Below, piece after piece: positions 7,909 through 16,705 of a DNA stretch of 64,000 nucleotides (position 1 is its first letter; the number at the start of each line of letters is the position of its first letter). Position numbers and translations under genes: made by a program. The DNA is from an uncultured Tateyamaria sp. (GTDB lineage Bacteria > Pseudomonadota > Alphaproteobacteria > Rhodobacterales > Rhodobacteraceae): contig NZ_CANMBJ010000001.1 in assembly GCF_947496075.1 (NCBI RefSeq), positions 682,001-746,000 on the forward strand, given 5' to 3'. Below the pieces are notes generated by a model. The model worked only from the letters and a program-made list of their open reading frames with translations, was not told the DNA's origin and made no database searches.

Positions 7909-10389
7909 TTAGCCGACCATCCCGGCCAGCGCCCGTGCCTCGTAGCCTTTCATGACCGGGCGCACGCAACGGCTGGCGCACATCAGCAATTCCGGGAACA
8001 GCCGGGCGATTTCGGCGGCCACCGCCCACTCTTCGCCGTCACCATGTTCTGCAGCCTCAGCGGCTTCACGAGTGAGATGGAAGCTTTCCGTTGGCGTACC
8101 TTCGGCAAAGATCACTTCATGTCGGTCCATCAGGATATGGTAGTAGGTCACCGTCCGCATCGGTGCGCGGTAGATCAGGTCGCCCCGCACAAGGTTTGCA
8201 GCACTCACCAGCACTTCGTCAGCGCCAAACAGCATCTGCGCCCGCCAGTCCGAGATCAACATGCGGTGCGCGGGCGATACAATCAGGTCACGATCATTGC
8301 CCAGCGCACCGGCCGAGATATGGACAGGCGCAAGCGTGCCCGATCCATCAACCTGACGGCGCAGGACAGCCCTGACTGGCCGGTCGCCATTGTCCCATGT
8401 GCGCAGGCGCATGCCTTTGCGCAGGTTTTGCACCTCGACCGGCCCATCGACCGTGTCGATCAGCGCGCCTTTGGTGAAACAGGCCACGTTGGTGTTGTCA
8501 AAGGTCAGATCGCCGCCCGTGACACCGGTCATGGTGATCGACCCGCCCAGACCGGTATTGTCGCCGAAATCGCCCACCGACTGGTTCAGGACACCGTCAT
8601 CTGCCAGATCCGCGCGCAGCTCGAAGATGTTCGTGTAGTATGAACTCAGGTCGATGAAGTCGTTGTTGGTCTGGTCGCCATCCGTGATGGAGCCCGTGTT
8701 GCCCGCGTTGAAATCCGTGATGACATCGTCATCGTCGCCCGGGTTGAAGACATAGATGTCATCACCCGCCCCGCCGGTCAGCGTATCGTCGCCTGTTCCA
8801 CCGGCCAGCGTGTCATCGGCGGTATCCACCCGCACAACGCTGAAATTGTCGATGGCAAAGCTTTCATTGGTGATACCGGAATTGAGCGTGCTGCCCAGTC
8901 CCAGGTCCAGCGTTTCCGGCGGATTGTCGATCGTGATCACAACATTCATGATCGTGTCTTGCGAGTTCGACACCGATCCGCCGGTAGTATAGCCCAACTC
9001 ACCCGTTGCGGTGTTGGTGAAGTCCAGCGTGTAGGTCGCCCCGTCCGCCCCGACAAAGCTCTGGCTGGCCGGAGAGGACGTGTCACCCGCGAGGTGGCTG
9101 AAACGGACCTCTTCCCCATTCAGGGTGATGATGAAATCTTCGCCATCCCAGCTGTCCAGCAACAGCGCGTCAAACTCGACCTGCACCTGCTCGGCATCTG
9201 CACCCAGATCAAAGCTGCGCTCGGTGGCGATGGTGCCGTCCGGTGATCCAAAGCGGCCCAGCGATGTGCCAAGGTCCGGGTCCGTCTCGGTTGTGTTGTT
9301 GGTCCAGCCGCTGGCGCCGCTTTCAAAGTCGTCTTCGTAGAGTGTTGTGGTGTCGGACCCATTATCGCCGACCAGAATGTCTGCCCCCGCACCGCCCGCA
9401 AGACTGTCCGATCCCTGTTCCCCTTCCAAGGTGTCGGCGCCACCGCCGCCTTCAAGGGTGTCATCTCCGGTGCCGCCGCTCACACTGTCACCGCCGCCAC
9501 CGCCGGTCATCGAATCGTCGCCCGATCCGCCCGTCAGCGTGTCGGCACCACCGTTGCCTTGCACAACGTCATCCCCACTGCCGCCATCGACACTGTCATT
9601 GTCGGTGCCGCCGGACAGGGTATCATTGCCGCCGTCGCCGGTGATCGTGTCGTCACCCGCACCGCCGTCAATCACATCATCGCCTTCGACGCCGGCAGGC
9701 GTGCCCGTCACCGAGTATTCCGGACCCGGCGGCGTGCCGATCATGGATGAGGTCAAAAGGTTTTCGCTGACATTGCCCGTATCCGGCCCACTGATCGTGG
9801 CCGACAACGTGTCACCCCCCCGGTTTTCCCAATACCGGATCTGGACCGTGTAGGTTTCGTTCGGGTCCAGCGTGACATCGCCAAAGCGCGTGGTCGTCCC
9901 TTGGTGAAAGTCGTTGTTCAGATAGTCCAGCGTGCCGCCGGTCTGGTTGCTGAACTGAAGAGGATTTCCATTGGAATCAAAGATTTGGATGGTTGATCCA
10001 TCATCTGACGACGTGGTCAGACGGTAGGTGCCGCCGCTCGCAACGTTGAGCGTGCTGGTATAGATGACACCGAAATCTTCGGGGTTGCCGGTGGTGCCAC
10101 GCACCGTGTTGGTCAGCCCGCTTTCGTTGAAATCAGTGACATAGCCCGATCCGGTCCGCACACCGCTTTCGATGTCAAAGGCCTGCCCCGCCGACGACGA
10201 AAAGTCGAAATCGAATGTCTCGAAATGCCAGGCACCTTCGACCGGGCCGTCCCCGCTCAGGACATCGTTGCCCGAACCGCCCGTGATGGTGTCAGAACCC
10301 AACCCACCGGTCAGCGTATCGGTTCCGGTAGTACCCGATATGACCTGATCGCCTTCGGTGCCCGGATTGGTATTGTCGTTGGTTGCCAT
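7909..10389 (-). CDS. Secreted RTX-repeat protein with PA14-like and C-terminal Hint domains
   Basis: An acidic 826-residue protein without a classical signal peptide. Glycine-rich RTX nonapeptides occur at about 14-48, 234-350 and 525-545 (GGTGDDTLEGG type). Between the first two blocks is a PA14-like beta domain (about 50-215), and a concanavalin-like region lies at about 350-520. A Hint (hedgehog/intein) domain begins at VACFTKGALIDT, with the candidate nucleophile C637, SPAHRM near 705 and the block YYHILMDRHEVIFAEG near 749. RTX proteins leave through type I secretion and fold on binding calcium, but no type I secretion genes adjoin. The ATG at 10389 was chosen over a GTG nine bases upstream because GAG is well spaced from it. 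Confidence 0.85.
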   Translation of the reverse strand: MATNDNTNPGTEGDQVISGTTGTDTLTGGLGSDTITGGSGNDVLSGDGPVEGAWHFETFDFDFSSSAGQAFDIESGVRTGSGYVTDFNESGLTNTVRGTTGNPEDFGVIYTSTLNVASGGTYRLTTSSDDGSTIQIFDSNGNPLQFSNQTGGTLDYLNNDFHQGTTTRFGDVTLDPNETYTVQIRYWENRGGDTLSATISGPDTGNVSENLLTSSMIGTPPGPEYSVTGTPAGVEGDDVIDGGAGDDTITGDGGNDTLSGGTDNDSVDGGSGDDVVQGNGGADTLTGGSGDDSMTGGGGGDSVSGGTGDDTLEGGGGADTLEGEQGSDSLAGGAGADILVGDNGSDTTTLYEDDFESGASGWTNNTTETDPDLGTSLGRFGSPDGTIATERSFDLGADAEQVQVEFDALLLDSWDGEDFIITLNGEEVRFSHLAGDTSSPASQSFVGADGATYTLDFTNTATGELGYTTGGSVSNSQDTIMNVVITIDNPPETLDLGLGSTLNSGITNESFAIDNFSVVRVDTADDTLAGGTGDDTLTGGAGDDIYVFNPGDDDDVITDFNAGNTGSITDGDQTNNDFIDLSSYYTNIFELRADLADDGVLNQSVGDFGDNTGLGGSITMTGVTGGDLTFDNTNVACFTKGALIDTVDGPVEVQNLRKGMRLRTWDNGDRPVRAVLRRQVDGSGTLAPVHISAGALGNDRDLIVSPAHRMLISDWRAQMLFGADEVLVSAANLVRGDLIYRAPMRTVTYYHILMDRHEVIFAEGTPTESFHLTREAAEAAEHGDGEEWAVAAEIARLFPELLMCASRCVRPVMKGYEARALAGMVG

Positions 10390-10765
10390 GTTTTGCACTC
10401 ACTGCTCGACGCATTGATGCGTCTTTGCGGTCGGTTTGGCTGCGGATTCGGGCGTTACGAAGGATGAACAATGCCTTGAATGGCCCTTTATTATGGCATT
10501 TGAAGGGCAGTACGAGCAAACTGGAAACGATGCAGCGGTAAACTGCCGATCTGTTTCTGCTTCATAAACGTGCAACCCCCGACCCTGAGTTCGGATCAAG
10601 AAGTCAGATCAAAGGGTGCAGGATGTTTCACACGCGACAATTCATCCCGGCCCTTGCGCGTATCTTCCATTGATGCGGGCGGGCCAAAACTCTAGAACCA
10701 CTCAAGAATCCGCGCGCGGAGAGGGAACCCTGCGCGCGAAGTAACCAACAGCCAGGAGGCACCGC
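10390..10765. other. Divergent intergenic region upstream of ctaD
   Basis: This 376-bp gap separates the Hint gene from ctaD. The only structure seen is a short GC hairpin with CGCGCGC at 10711-10717 and GCGCGCG at 10732-10738, about 30 bp before the ctaD start. A good ribosome-binding site (CAGGAGG) precedes ctaD. No convincing promoter or reading frame could be assigned. Confidence 0.4.
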
Positions 10766-12439
10766 ATGGCAGACGCAGCCATTCACGGGCACGAGCACGA
10801 AGACGAACGGGGCTTTTTCACCCGTTGGTTCATGTCCACCAACCACAAAGACATCGGTATTCTGTACCTGGTCACCTCGGCCCTCGCCGGCTTCATCTCG
10901 GTCGCATTCACTGTTTACATGCGCCTCGAACTGATGGATCCGGGCGTTCAGTACATGTGTATGGAAGGCGCGCGCCTGACTGCCGCAGCCGCGGGCGAAT
11001 GTACCCCCAACGGGCACCTTTGGAATGTTCTGATCACCGGCCACGGCATCCTGATGATGTTCTTTGTGGTCATTCCCGCCCTTTTTGGCGGATTTGGCAA
11101 CTATTTCATGCCTTTGCAGATCGGTGCGCCGGACATGGCGTTCCCGCGGCTGAACAACCTGTCCTTCTGGCTATATGTCGTTGGCACCACGCTAGCGGTG
11201 TGCTCGGTCCTGGCACCAGGTGGCAACGGCCAGCTTGGCTCTGGCGTGGGCTGGGTTCTGTACCCGCCGCTGTCCACCAACGAAGCGGGCATGTCGATGG
11301 ACCTCGCAATCTTCGCGGTCCACGTCTCGGGCGCGTCATCGATCCTGGGTGCGATCAACATGATCACCACCTTCCTGAACATGCGGGCCCCGGGCATGAC
11401 ACTGTTCAAGGTGCCGCTGTTCTCGTGGTCGATCTTTGTCACATCGTGGCTGATCCTGCTGTCCCTGCCGGTTCTGGCGGGTGCAATCACCATGCTGCTG
11501 ATGGACCGCAACTTCGGCTTCACCTTCTTTGATCCCGCAGGCGGCGGTGACCCTGTGCTCTACCAGCACATCCTGTGGTTCTTCGGCCACCCCGAGGTTT
11601 ACATCGTGATCCTGCCGGGCTTTGGCATCATCAGCCACGTGATCGCGACTTTCGCGCGCAAGCCGATCTTCGGCTACCTGCCGATGGTTTGGGCTCTGAT
11701 TGCCATCGGCGCTCTGGGCTTCGTGGTCTGGGCGCACCACATGTACACCGTGGGGATGAGCCTCAACCAGCAGGCCTATTTCATGCTGGCGACCATGGTC
11801 ATCGCGGTCCCAACGGGCGTGAAGATTTTCAGCTGGATTGCAACGATGTGGGGCGGCTCGGTTGAGTTAAAAACCCCCATGCTCTGGGCGTTCGGCTTCC
11901 TGTTCCTCTTCACCGTGGGCGGCGTGACAGGCATCGTTCTCAGCCAGGCCGCTGTGGACCGCTACTACCACGACACCTACTACGTTGTGGCGCACTTCCA
12001 CTATGTGATGAGCCTTGGTGCTGTCTTCGCCATCTTCGCAGGGATCTACTTCTACTTCCCCAAGATGACCGGCCGCATGTACCCTGAATGGGCGGGCAAG
12101 CTGCACTTCTGGGCGTTCTTCGTCGGTGCAAACCTGACATTCTTCCCGCAGCACTTCCTGGGCCGTCAGGGCATGCCACGCCGCTACATCGACTACCCCG
12201 AGGCGTTTGCCTACTGGAACTGGTGGTCGAGCATTGGTGCCTTCATCAGCTTCGCCTCGTTCCTGTTCTTCTTCGGGGTGATGGCCTACGCCCTGCGCCG
12301 TGGCGCCGTCGTGACCGAAAACAACCCGTGGAACGAATATGCGGACACGCTGGAATGGACACTGCCCAGCCCACCGCCAGAGCACACGTTCGAAACCCTG
12401 CCCAAGCAGGAAGACTGGGACAAAGCGCCGTCGCACTAA
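10766..12439 (+). CDS. ctaD: Cytochrome c oxidase subunit I (aa3 type)
   Basis: Catalytic subunit of the terminal oxidase: it carries haem a, haem a3 and CuB, reduces O2 to water and pumps protons. The 557-residue protein has twelve membrane segments. Family marks include GHGILMMFF (haem a ligand), [23 protein letters not shown], the CuB site [15 protein letters not shown], the HH pair in [12 protein letters not shown], and [17 protein letters not shown] with the haem ligands. It stands alone here; subunits II and III are not in the window. A strong terminator follows. Confidence 0.98.
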   Translation: MADAAIHGHEHEDERGFFTRWFMSTNHKDIGILYLVTSALAGFISVAFTVYMRLELMDPGVQYMCMEGARLTAAAAGECTPNGHLWNVLITGHGILMMFFVVIPALFGGFGNYFMPLQIGAPDMAFPRLNNLSFWLYVVGTTLAVCSVLAPGGNGQLGSGVGWVLYPPLSTNEAGMSMDLAIFAVHVSGASSILGAINMITTFLNMRAPGMTLFKVPLFSWSIFVTSWLILLSLPVLAGAITMLLMDRNFGFTFFDPAGGGDPVLYQHILWFFGHPEVYIVILPGFGIISHVIATFARKPIFGYLPMVWALIAIGALGFVVWAHHMYTVGMSLNQQAYFMLATMVIAVPTGVKIFSWIATMWGGSVELKTPMLWAFGFLFLFTVGGVTGIVLSQAAVDRYYHDTYYVVAHFHYVMSLGAVFAIFAGIYFYFPKMTGRMYPEWAGKLHFWAFFVGANLTFFPQHFLGRQGMPRRYIDYPEAFAYWNWWSSIGAFISFASFLFFFGVMAYALRRGAVVTENNPWNEYADTLEWTLPSPPPEHTFETLPKQEDWDKAPSH

Positions 12440-12462
12440 GCATTGCGCTAACCTGAAAATCC

Positions 12463-12495
12463 AAAGGGCTCCGGTGGCGACCGGGGCCCTTTTTA
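12463..12495 (+). terminator. Rho-independent terminator of ctaD
   Basis: Arms AAAGGGCTCCGGT (12463-12475) and ACCGGGGCCCTTT (12480-12492) pair with one wobble around a short loop, and the stem runs into five T residues. It lies 24 bp after the ctaD stop. Confidence 0.9.
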
Positions 12496-12515
12496 AATTG
12501 AACCGTCAAAAAGCT

Positions 12516-12866
12516 ATGCTGCACGCCCCCGTACTGGACCCGTTTTCAATCGCTTGTGTGTTGGTGCTGTTTGCCCTGAGCATCGTCATGTTTCGACGCC
12601 AGCTCTCAGCATCAAGACATGCGCTTGTACTTGCGGGATTGTGCGGTGTTATCGTTGCAATGTGGATTGCGGTTAAAACGCTTGGTCTGCTCGCCCAAGG
12701 CTCCGACCCAACCACTGACATAATTGCCGCGGCAAACCGCCCCCTCTCGGTCGCCAGCGAATTCACGGTTCCAGCTCTCATTTTTCTATGCCTCAGCGGG
12801 TGGCACTGGGTGATGCACCGTTGGCAGAACCTGTCTTTGCGCCCATTCACCTATGCGATGCACTGA
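12516..12866 (+). CDS. Hypothetical membrane protein, N-terminal part of an interrupted gene
   Basis: This frame encodes 116 residues with three hydrophobic segments (FSIACVLVLFALSIVMF, a long one around HALVLAGLCGVIVAMWI, and FTVPALIFLCLSGWHWVMH) and stops at a TGA at 12864-12866. The next frame (12873-13088) continues in the same reading frame after only that stop and also looks like membrane protein. The most economical reading is one gene of about 190 codons broken by a nonsense change. No good Shine-Dalgarno is seen and the function is not recognised. Confidence 0.45.
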   Translation: MLHAPVLDPFSIACVLVLFALSIVMFRRQLSASRHALVLAGLCGVIVAMWIAVKTLGLLAQGSDPTTDIIAAANRPLSVASEFTVPALIFLCLSGWHWVMHRWQNLSLRPFTYAMH

Positions 12867-12872
12867 AACATT

Positions 12873-13088
12873 GTGATCGGCTGGCTTGCCGTAAGCCTTC
12901 TGCGCCCCACCAACACTTTTGCGCTCACGCACGCGTTGTCAGATATGTCCGACGCTAAACGTGTCGCATTCTTCGAACAAAACTCCGCTGCCGTTCGTTT
13001 TCATGAACATGCAGTTCTGGGATACATTGCCCTTGTCATTGCGATCTTTGTGCTGCCTCTGGTGCTCCGCTTGTGCCGAAAGGTCTGA
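12873..13088 (+). CDS. Hypothetical membrane protein, C-terminal part of the same interrupted gene
   Basis: It is in the same frame as 12516-12866, separated by one TGA and two codons. Translation could restart at GTG 12873, giving 71 residues with a helix at each end (MIGWLAVSLLR and YIALVIAIFVLPLVLRLC). There is no ribosome-binding site. It is either the distal half of a pseudogene or a coupled small membrane protein. The 297 bp that follow (13089-13385) hold only a small TTGGGG/CCCCAA hairpin at 13122-13138. Confidence 0.4.
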   Translation: MIGWLAVSLLRPTNTFALTHALSDMSDAKRVAFFEQNSAAVRFHEHAVLGYIALVIAIFVLPLVLRLCRKV

Positions 13089-13385
13089 CCCCCTTCACTT
13101 TAGCCAGATAGACTTCGGGGTTTGGGGAAAAGCCCCAAGAAACACGTGCAAAAACCGCACTCCCACATGCGTTGTTATGCAATATCACGTAACAAAACTG
13201 GGCCATTCGCCGCCCACCTCCCGGTCAAAACGCGCAGATCACCGCCCACGCGCGCGCAAGGCACACAAACCACCTTCCACCGTCTGCACACCGTCCCATA
13301 TGCAAATCACTACTGCTGCCCGCGGACCGCGTTGCCCGAACACCGTGACCGCTTCCCGCAGGACACCAGACGAAAGGAGCATTTC

Positions 13386-13991
13386 ATGCTGTCGAAAACA
13401 ATTTTATCCGCTGCCGTTGCAGCCTCGCTCGCCCTTGTGCCTGCCACCCGCGCCGCGGCCGACAAAAAGGACTTTATCGCCGGCGCCATCCTTGGCGGTA
13501 TCGGCGGCGCAATCATCAACAACGAGGTGCGCAAGAACAAACAGCGCCAGGCCGCCCGTTCGCGCGCCGTGGCGCCCCGCACCTACGCGGCCCAACCGCG
13601 TAGCTACTCCGCTCCCAAGAAGAAAAGCTACCGACCTTCGATCCCGGCCACGCCCGAAGGGCGCGAGATCCAGTCCTCGCTCAACTACTTCGGCTTTGAC
13701 GCCGGTCCGATCGATGGTCAGGTCGGGGGCAAGACCCGGGACGCCATCGCAGACTACCAGCGCTACATGGGCTATCAGGGCACCGGCACGCTCACGACGT
13801 TCCAACAGCACCTGCTGACAACGTCCTACCTGCGTGCCGAAGCGGGCGGCAGCCGCACGCTGCAGGACATCGCAAGCCTGCCTGACGGCACCCGTGGCCT
13901 GCTGAAGCTCTACCGCGAGGACCTTGCCTCCGGCGGCACGCAACAGCGCAGCCTGAGCCCGGAACCGTCGGCCTCCTATACCGACCTGTAA
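13386..13991 (+). CDS. Secreted peptidoglycan-binding-domain protein (201 aa)
   Basis: Signal peptide MLSKTILSAAVAASLALVPA, a glycine-zipper segment (DFIAGAILGGIGGAIINN), a basic linker, then a PG_binding_1 domain (about 93-150, EIQSSLNYFGFDAGPIDGQV). It ends after a short tail matching the middle of its paralogue at 4983-6344 (PDGTRGLLKLYRE against PDGTRGLLKTYRA). AAAGGAG at 13373-13379 sets the start. It is likely a periplasmic or cell-wall-associated protein of unknown activity, monocistronic with a hairpin after the stop. Confidence 0.75.
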   Translation: MLSKTILSAAVAASLALVPATRAAADKKDFIAGAILGGIGGAIINNEVRKNKQRQAARSRAVAPRTYAAQPRSYSAPKKKSYRPSIPATPEGREIQSSLNYFGFDAGPIDGQVGGKTRDAIADYQRYMGYQGTGTLTTFQQHLLTTSYLRAEAGGSRTLQDIASLPDGTRGLLKLYREDLASGGTQQRSLSPEPSASYTDL

Positions 13992-14005
13992 CACCCCCGC
14001 CGCTA

Positions 14006-14044
14006 TGCCACCGCCCCTTATACTCCTCCAGGGGGGCGGTGGCA
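14006..14044 (+). terminator. Hairpin after the 201-aa peptidoglycan-binding protein
   Basis: TGCCACCGCCCC (14006-14017) pairs exactly with GGGGCGGTGGCA (14033-14044) around a 15-nt loop, just after the stop. No T-run follows, so it may be a 3' stabiliser or a weak terminator. Confidence 0.6.
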
Positions 14045-14101
14045 CCCTAGCCGCGACAACCTGACCTTCGACTTGTTTCGTGCGCGGCGTATAACATCCA
14101 T

Positions 14102-14584
14102 ATGCCGTACCGCTGGACAACAGAACCCGAAGCACAGGTGCAGGAACTCCACCTCTGGCCACACAACTCCCTTCCACAAAGGGGTATGGCCGCGTTCGTG
14201 CTGGCAACCTTCACCCTCATTCTGATCCCGACACTGCCCTTATTGGGCTCTGTCGTGTTGTGGGGTCTCCTCCCCTTCGCCATGGGGGCCGTCTGGGCGA
14301 TGTATTTCGCCCTGCGCCGCAACCGTCGCGCGCGCCAGATCATCGAAGTGCTGACACTGGATGCAGACGAAACCCATCTGACCCGCACCGATGCCAATGG
14401 CGAGGTGCAGGAATGGGATTGCAACCGCTACTGGACCAAAGTGACCAAGTACGAAGATGAAGGGCCGGTGCCGCACTATGTCACGCTCAAGGGCAAGGGG
14501 CGCGAAGTCGAAATAGGTGCTTTCCTGAGTGAAGAAGAGCGCATCGCGCTCTACGACGACCTGACACGCGCCCTGCGGCGTTAA
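14102..14584 (+). CDS. DUF2244 membrane protein
   Basis: A 160-residue protein with two adjacent membrane helices (about 30-70) and a soluble C-terminal part of about 85 residues containing WDCNRYWTKV and the closing FLSEEERIALYDDLTRALRR, the pattern of alphaproteobacterial DUF2244 proteins. In many genomes such genes sit near cytochrome oxidase genes, and here ctaD is less than 2 kb upstream. The function is not established. Confidence 0.75.
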   Translation: MPYRWTTEPEAQVQELHLWPHNSLPQRGMAAFVLATFTLILIPTLPLLGSVVLWGLLPFAMGAVWAMYFALRRNRRARQIIEVLTLDADETHLTRTDANGEVQEWDCNRYWTKVTKYEDEGPVPHYVTLKGKGREVEIGAFLSEEERIALYDDLTRALRR

Positions 14585-14625
14585 CCGGTCTTAACGCCGT
14601 CTTTGGGGTGGGGTCCGGAAAATGT

Positions 14626-14719
14626 GCAGTTTCGGCTCGAAAACACGCAGTTTCGCCAAACAGACCCAAAATCAGTCGTTTCAGGGGTTGGCAAGAGTCG
14701 CAGTTTCGGGCCGAAACTG
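14626..14719. repeat. Three GCAGTTTCG repeats and a 19-bp palindrome
   Basis: GCAGTTTCG occurs at 14626-14634, 14647-14655 and 14700-14708. The last is part of a perfect inverted repeat, CAGTTTCGG-G-CCGAAACTG (14701-14719). They lie in the 215-bp gap between the convergent DUF2244 and GatB/YqeY genes. The arrangement could be a protein-binding site cluster or a decayed repeat. Confidence 0.45.
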
Positions 14720-14799
14720 TGCGTTTTTCACAAACAAGCCACCCTTTAGGAGTGCGAAAAAGCGGGCATTAACCTGCTTTAATGCATCGTGCGATCCCC

Positions 14800-15270
14800 T
14801 TAGTGGGCCGCCGCGCAGAGCCGTTCCTTGACCATCGGACCCACCGCGCCGAAATCCATCTGGCCGGTGTATTTCGACTTGAGAACACCCATGACCTTGC
14901 CCATGTCCCGGATGCTCTCGGCACCAACCTCGGCAATGGCATCATCCACCGCTTTGGCCGACGCATCCGCGCCCAGTTTTTGTGGCAGGAACTCTTCGAT
15001 GACCTTGATCTCGGCCAGCTCGCGCTCAGCCAGATCAAGTCGTCCACCTTCTTCATAGGTCTTCGCACTCTCGTTGCGCTGCTTGACCATTTTGCCAAGG
15101 ATCGCAAGGACTTCACCCTCGCCAACCCCGTCATCCTGACCGGCGGCACGGGCGTCGATATCCTTGTCCTTGATGGCGGCGTTGATCAGCCGCAGCGTCG
15201 AAAGTCGGTCTGCATCCTTGTCTTTCATGGCCTGCTTGAGCGCGGCCGAAATCTTGGTGCGCAAATCCAT
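14800..15270 (-). CDS. GatB/YqeY-domain protein
   Basis: A 156-residue protein starting MDLRTKISAALKQAMKDKD and containing LSTLRLINAAIKDKDI and the C-terminal FLPQKLGADASAKAVDDAI, characteristic of the YqeY family. The domain is shared with the tail of GatB and is thought to bind tRNA or aminoacyl-tRNA. It is divergent from carA, an arrangement common in Rhodobacterales. The exact function is unknown. Confidence 0.9.
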   Translation of the reverse strand: MDLRTKISAALKQAMKDKDADRLSTLRLINAAIKDKDIDARAAGQDDGVGEGEVLAILGKMVKQRNESAKTYEEGGRLDLAERELAEIKVIEEFLPQKLGADASAKAVDDAIAEVGAESIRDMGKVMGVLKSKYTGQMDFGAVGPMVKERLCAAAH

Positions 15271-15355
15271 TTGATGTCCATCCCCATGGGCACGTGTTGA
15301 AGGGTTAAGGTACGTGATACGCTAGGTTGAAGCAAGGGCACGGCAACTCTGTAAA

Positions 15356-15423
15356 TTATTGATTTAAAACAATAAAGTAAATTCACCAATAGGCTTGACC
15401 AATACCAGCCCCCACATTAGTTT
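15356..15423 (+). promoter_or_regulatory. Candidate carA promoter with AT-rich dyad
   Basis: A TTATTG...CAATAA inverted repeat (15356-15375) in an unusually AT-rich stretch is followed by TTGACC (15395-15400) and TAGTTT (15418-15423) at 17-bp spacing, 52 bp before the carA start. The dyad could be an operator; nothing identifies the regulator. Confidence 0.4.
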
Positions 15424-15475
15424 CCGCCCAATTTGCCTGCACCCGCTGTCTTTGCCCGCATCAGGAAGCCCTGCC

Positions 15476-16624
15476 ATGACCCCTGCCAAACCCACTGCAT
15501 GCCTTGCCCTCGCCGATGGCACCCTGTTCTACGGACAAGGCTTCGGGGCGACCGGCCAAACACAGGCTGAACTGTGCTTTAACACCGCCATGACCGGCTA
15601 TCAGGAGATCATGACGGACCCTTCCTACGCCGGTCAGATCGTCACCTTCACCTTCCCCCATATCGGCAATGTGGGCGTGAACCCGGAAGATGACGAAACG
15701 GGTGATCCGGTCGCCTCCGGCATGGTCGTCAAGTGGATGCCCACCGACCCGTCGAACTGGCGCGCAGCCGAAGGGCTGTCGGGCTGGTTGGCATCGCGGG
15801 GACGCATTGCAATTGGCGGTGTCGATACTCGACGCCTGACCCGGGCCATCAGGCAGGCCGGCGCACCGCATGTCGCCCTCGCCCACAACCCTGACGGTGT
15901 TTTTGATATCGAAGCGCTGGTCGCTTCTGCCCGCGACTTTGCAGGGCTGGAAGGCATGGATCTGGCCAAGGACGTCACCTGCGCCCAGTCGTACCGCTGG
16001 AACGAAAAACGCTGGGCCTGGCCTGACGGCTACACCCCGCAGACAGAGCCGAAATTCAAGGTTGTCGCGGTGGATTACGGCGCAAAACGCAACATCCTAC
16101 GCTGCCTCGCATCCGCCGGATGCGACGTTACCGTGCTGCCCGCAACCGCAACAGCGGACGAGGTGATGGCGCACAAGCCCGACGGTGTATTCCTGTCGAA
16201 TGGCCCAGGGGATCCCGCAGCTACAGGCGAATATGCCGTGCCGATGATCAGGGACGTTCTGGACAAGGACGTGCCCGTCTTTGGGATTTGCCTCGGCCAC
16301 CAGATGCTGGCCCTCGCCCTTGGGGCCAAGACGGTCAAGATGAACCACGGTCACCACGGCGCAAATCATCCTGTGAAGGACCTCGATACAGGCAAGGTCG
16401 AGATCACGTCGATGAACCACGGCTTTGCAGTTGATGCACAAACATTGCCAGAGGGCGTTGTGGAAACACATACATCACTCTTTGACGGGTCCAACTGCGG
16501 TATCCGCGTCGAAGGCAAGCCGGTCTATTCCGTGCAATATCATCCGGAGGCCAGCCCCGGCCCCCAAGACAGCTACTACCTGTTCGAGCGGTTTGCCGAG
16601 GCAATGGCCGCTCGCGCCCGTTGA
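15476..16624 (+). CDS. carA: Carbamoyl-phosphate synthase small (glutaminase) subunit
   Basis: CarA hydrolyses glutamine and channels ammonia to CarB for carbamoyl phosphate, used in pyrimidine and arginine synthesis. The 382-residue protein has the N-terminal CPSase small domain (ADGTLFYGQGFG, MTGYQEIMTDPSYAGQIV) and a class I glutamine amidotransferase domain with nucleophile C272 in GICLGHQM and the His/Glu pair in YHPEASPGP. The ATG at 15476, preceded by CAGGAAG, was preferred to an in-frame ATG at 15395 that would add 27 atypical residues. carB is not adjacent, as is usual in alphaproteobacteria. Confidence 0.97.
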   Translation: MTPAKPTACLALADGTLFYGQGFGATGQTQAELCFNTAMTGYQEIMTDPSYAGQIVTFTFPHIGNVGVNPEDDETGDPVASGMVVKWMPTDPSNWRAAEGLSGWLASRGRIAIGGVDTRRLTRAIRQAGAPHVALAHNPDGVFDIEALVASARDFAGLEGMDLAKDVTCAQSYRWNEKRWAWPDGYTPQTEPKFKVVAVDYGAKRNILRCLASAGCDVTVLPATATADEVMAHKPDGVFLSNGPGDPAATGEYAVPMIRDVLDKDVPVFGICLGHQMLALALGAKTVKMNHGHHGANHPVKDLDTGKVEITSMNHGFAVDAQTLPEGVVETHTSLFDGSNCGIRVEGKPVYSVQYHPEASPGPQDSYYLFERFAEAMAARAR

Positions 16625-16646
16625 AAACCAAGCGATTACAACAGTC

Positions 16647-16661
16647 TTAACGACCTGTTAA
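16647..16661 (+). promoter_or_regulatory. CtrA-type binding site
   Basis: TTAA at 16647-16650 and TTAA at 16658-16661 are exactly 7 bp apart and followed by C, fitting the TTAA-N7-TTAAC consensus of the cell-cycle/motility regulator CtrA. It lies 45 bp upstream of the glycosyltransferase start, a typical promoter position. The assignment rests on the consensus only. Confidence 0.5.
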
Positions 16662-16705
16662 CCACGAGACGCCATTGCTGAAGGTTCCTGAGCCTGGGAC
16701 CCGCA

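Noticed and set aside
7909-10398. Long plus-strand frames opposite the RTX-Hint gene
   Set aside because: They mirror the repetitive GC-rich coding strand; proline-rich low-complexity translation and no ribosome-binding site.
14581-14594. TTAACCGGTCTTAA near the DUF2244 stop as a CtrA site
   Set aside because: Spacing is 6 bp instead of 7, it overlaps a stop codon and lies between convergent gene ends, not at a promoter.
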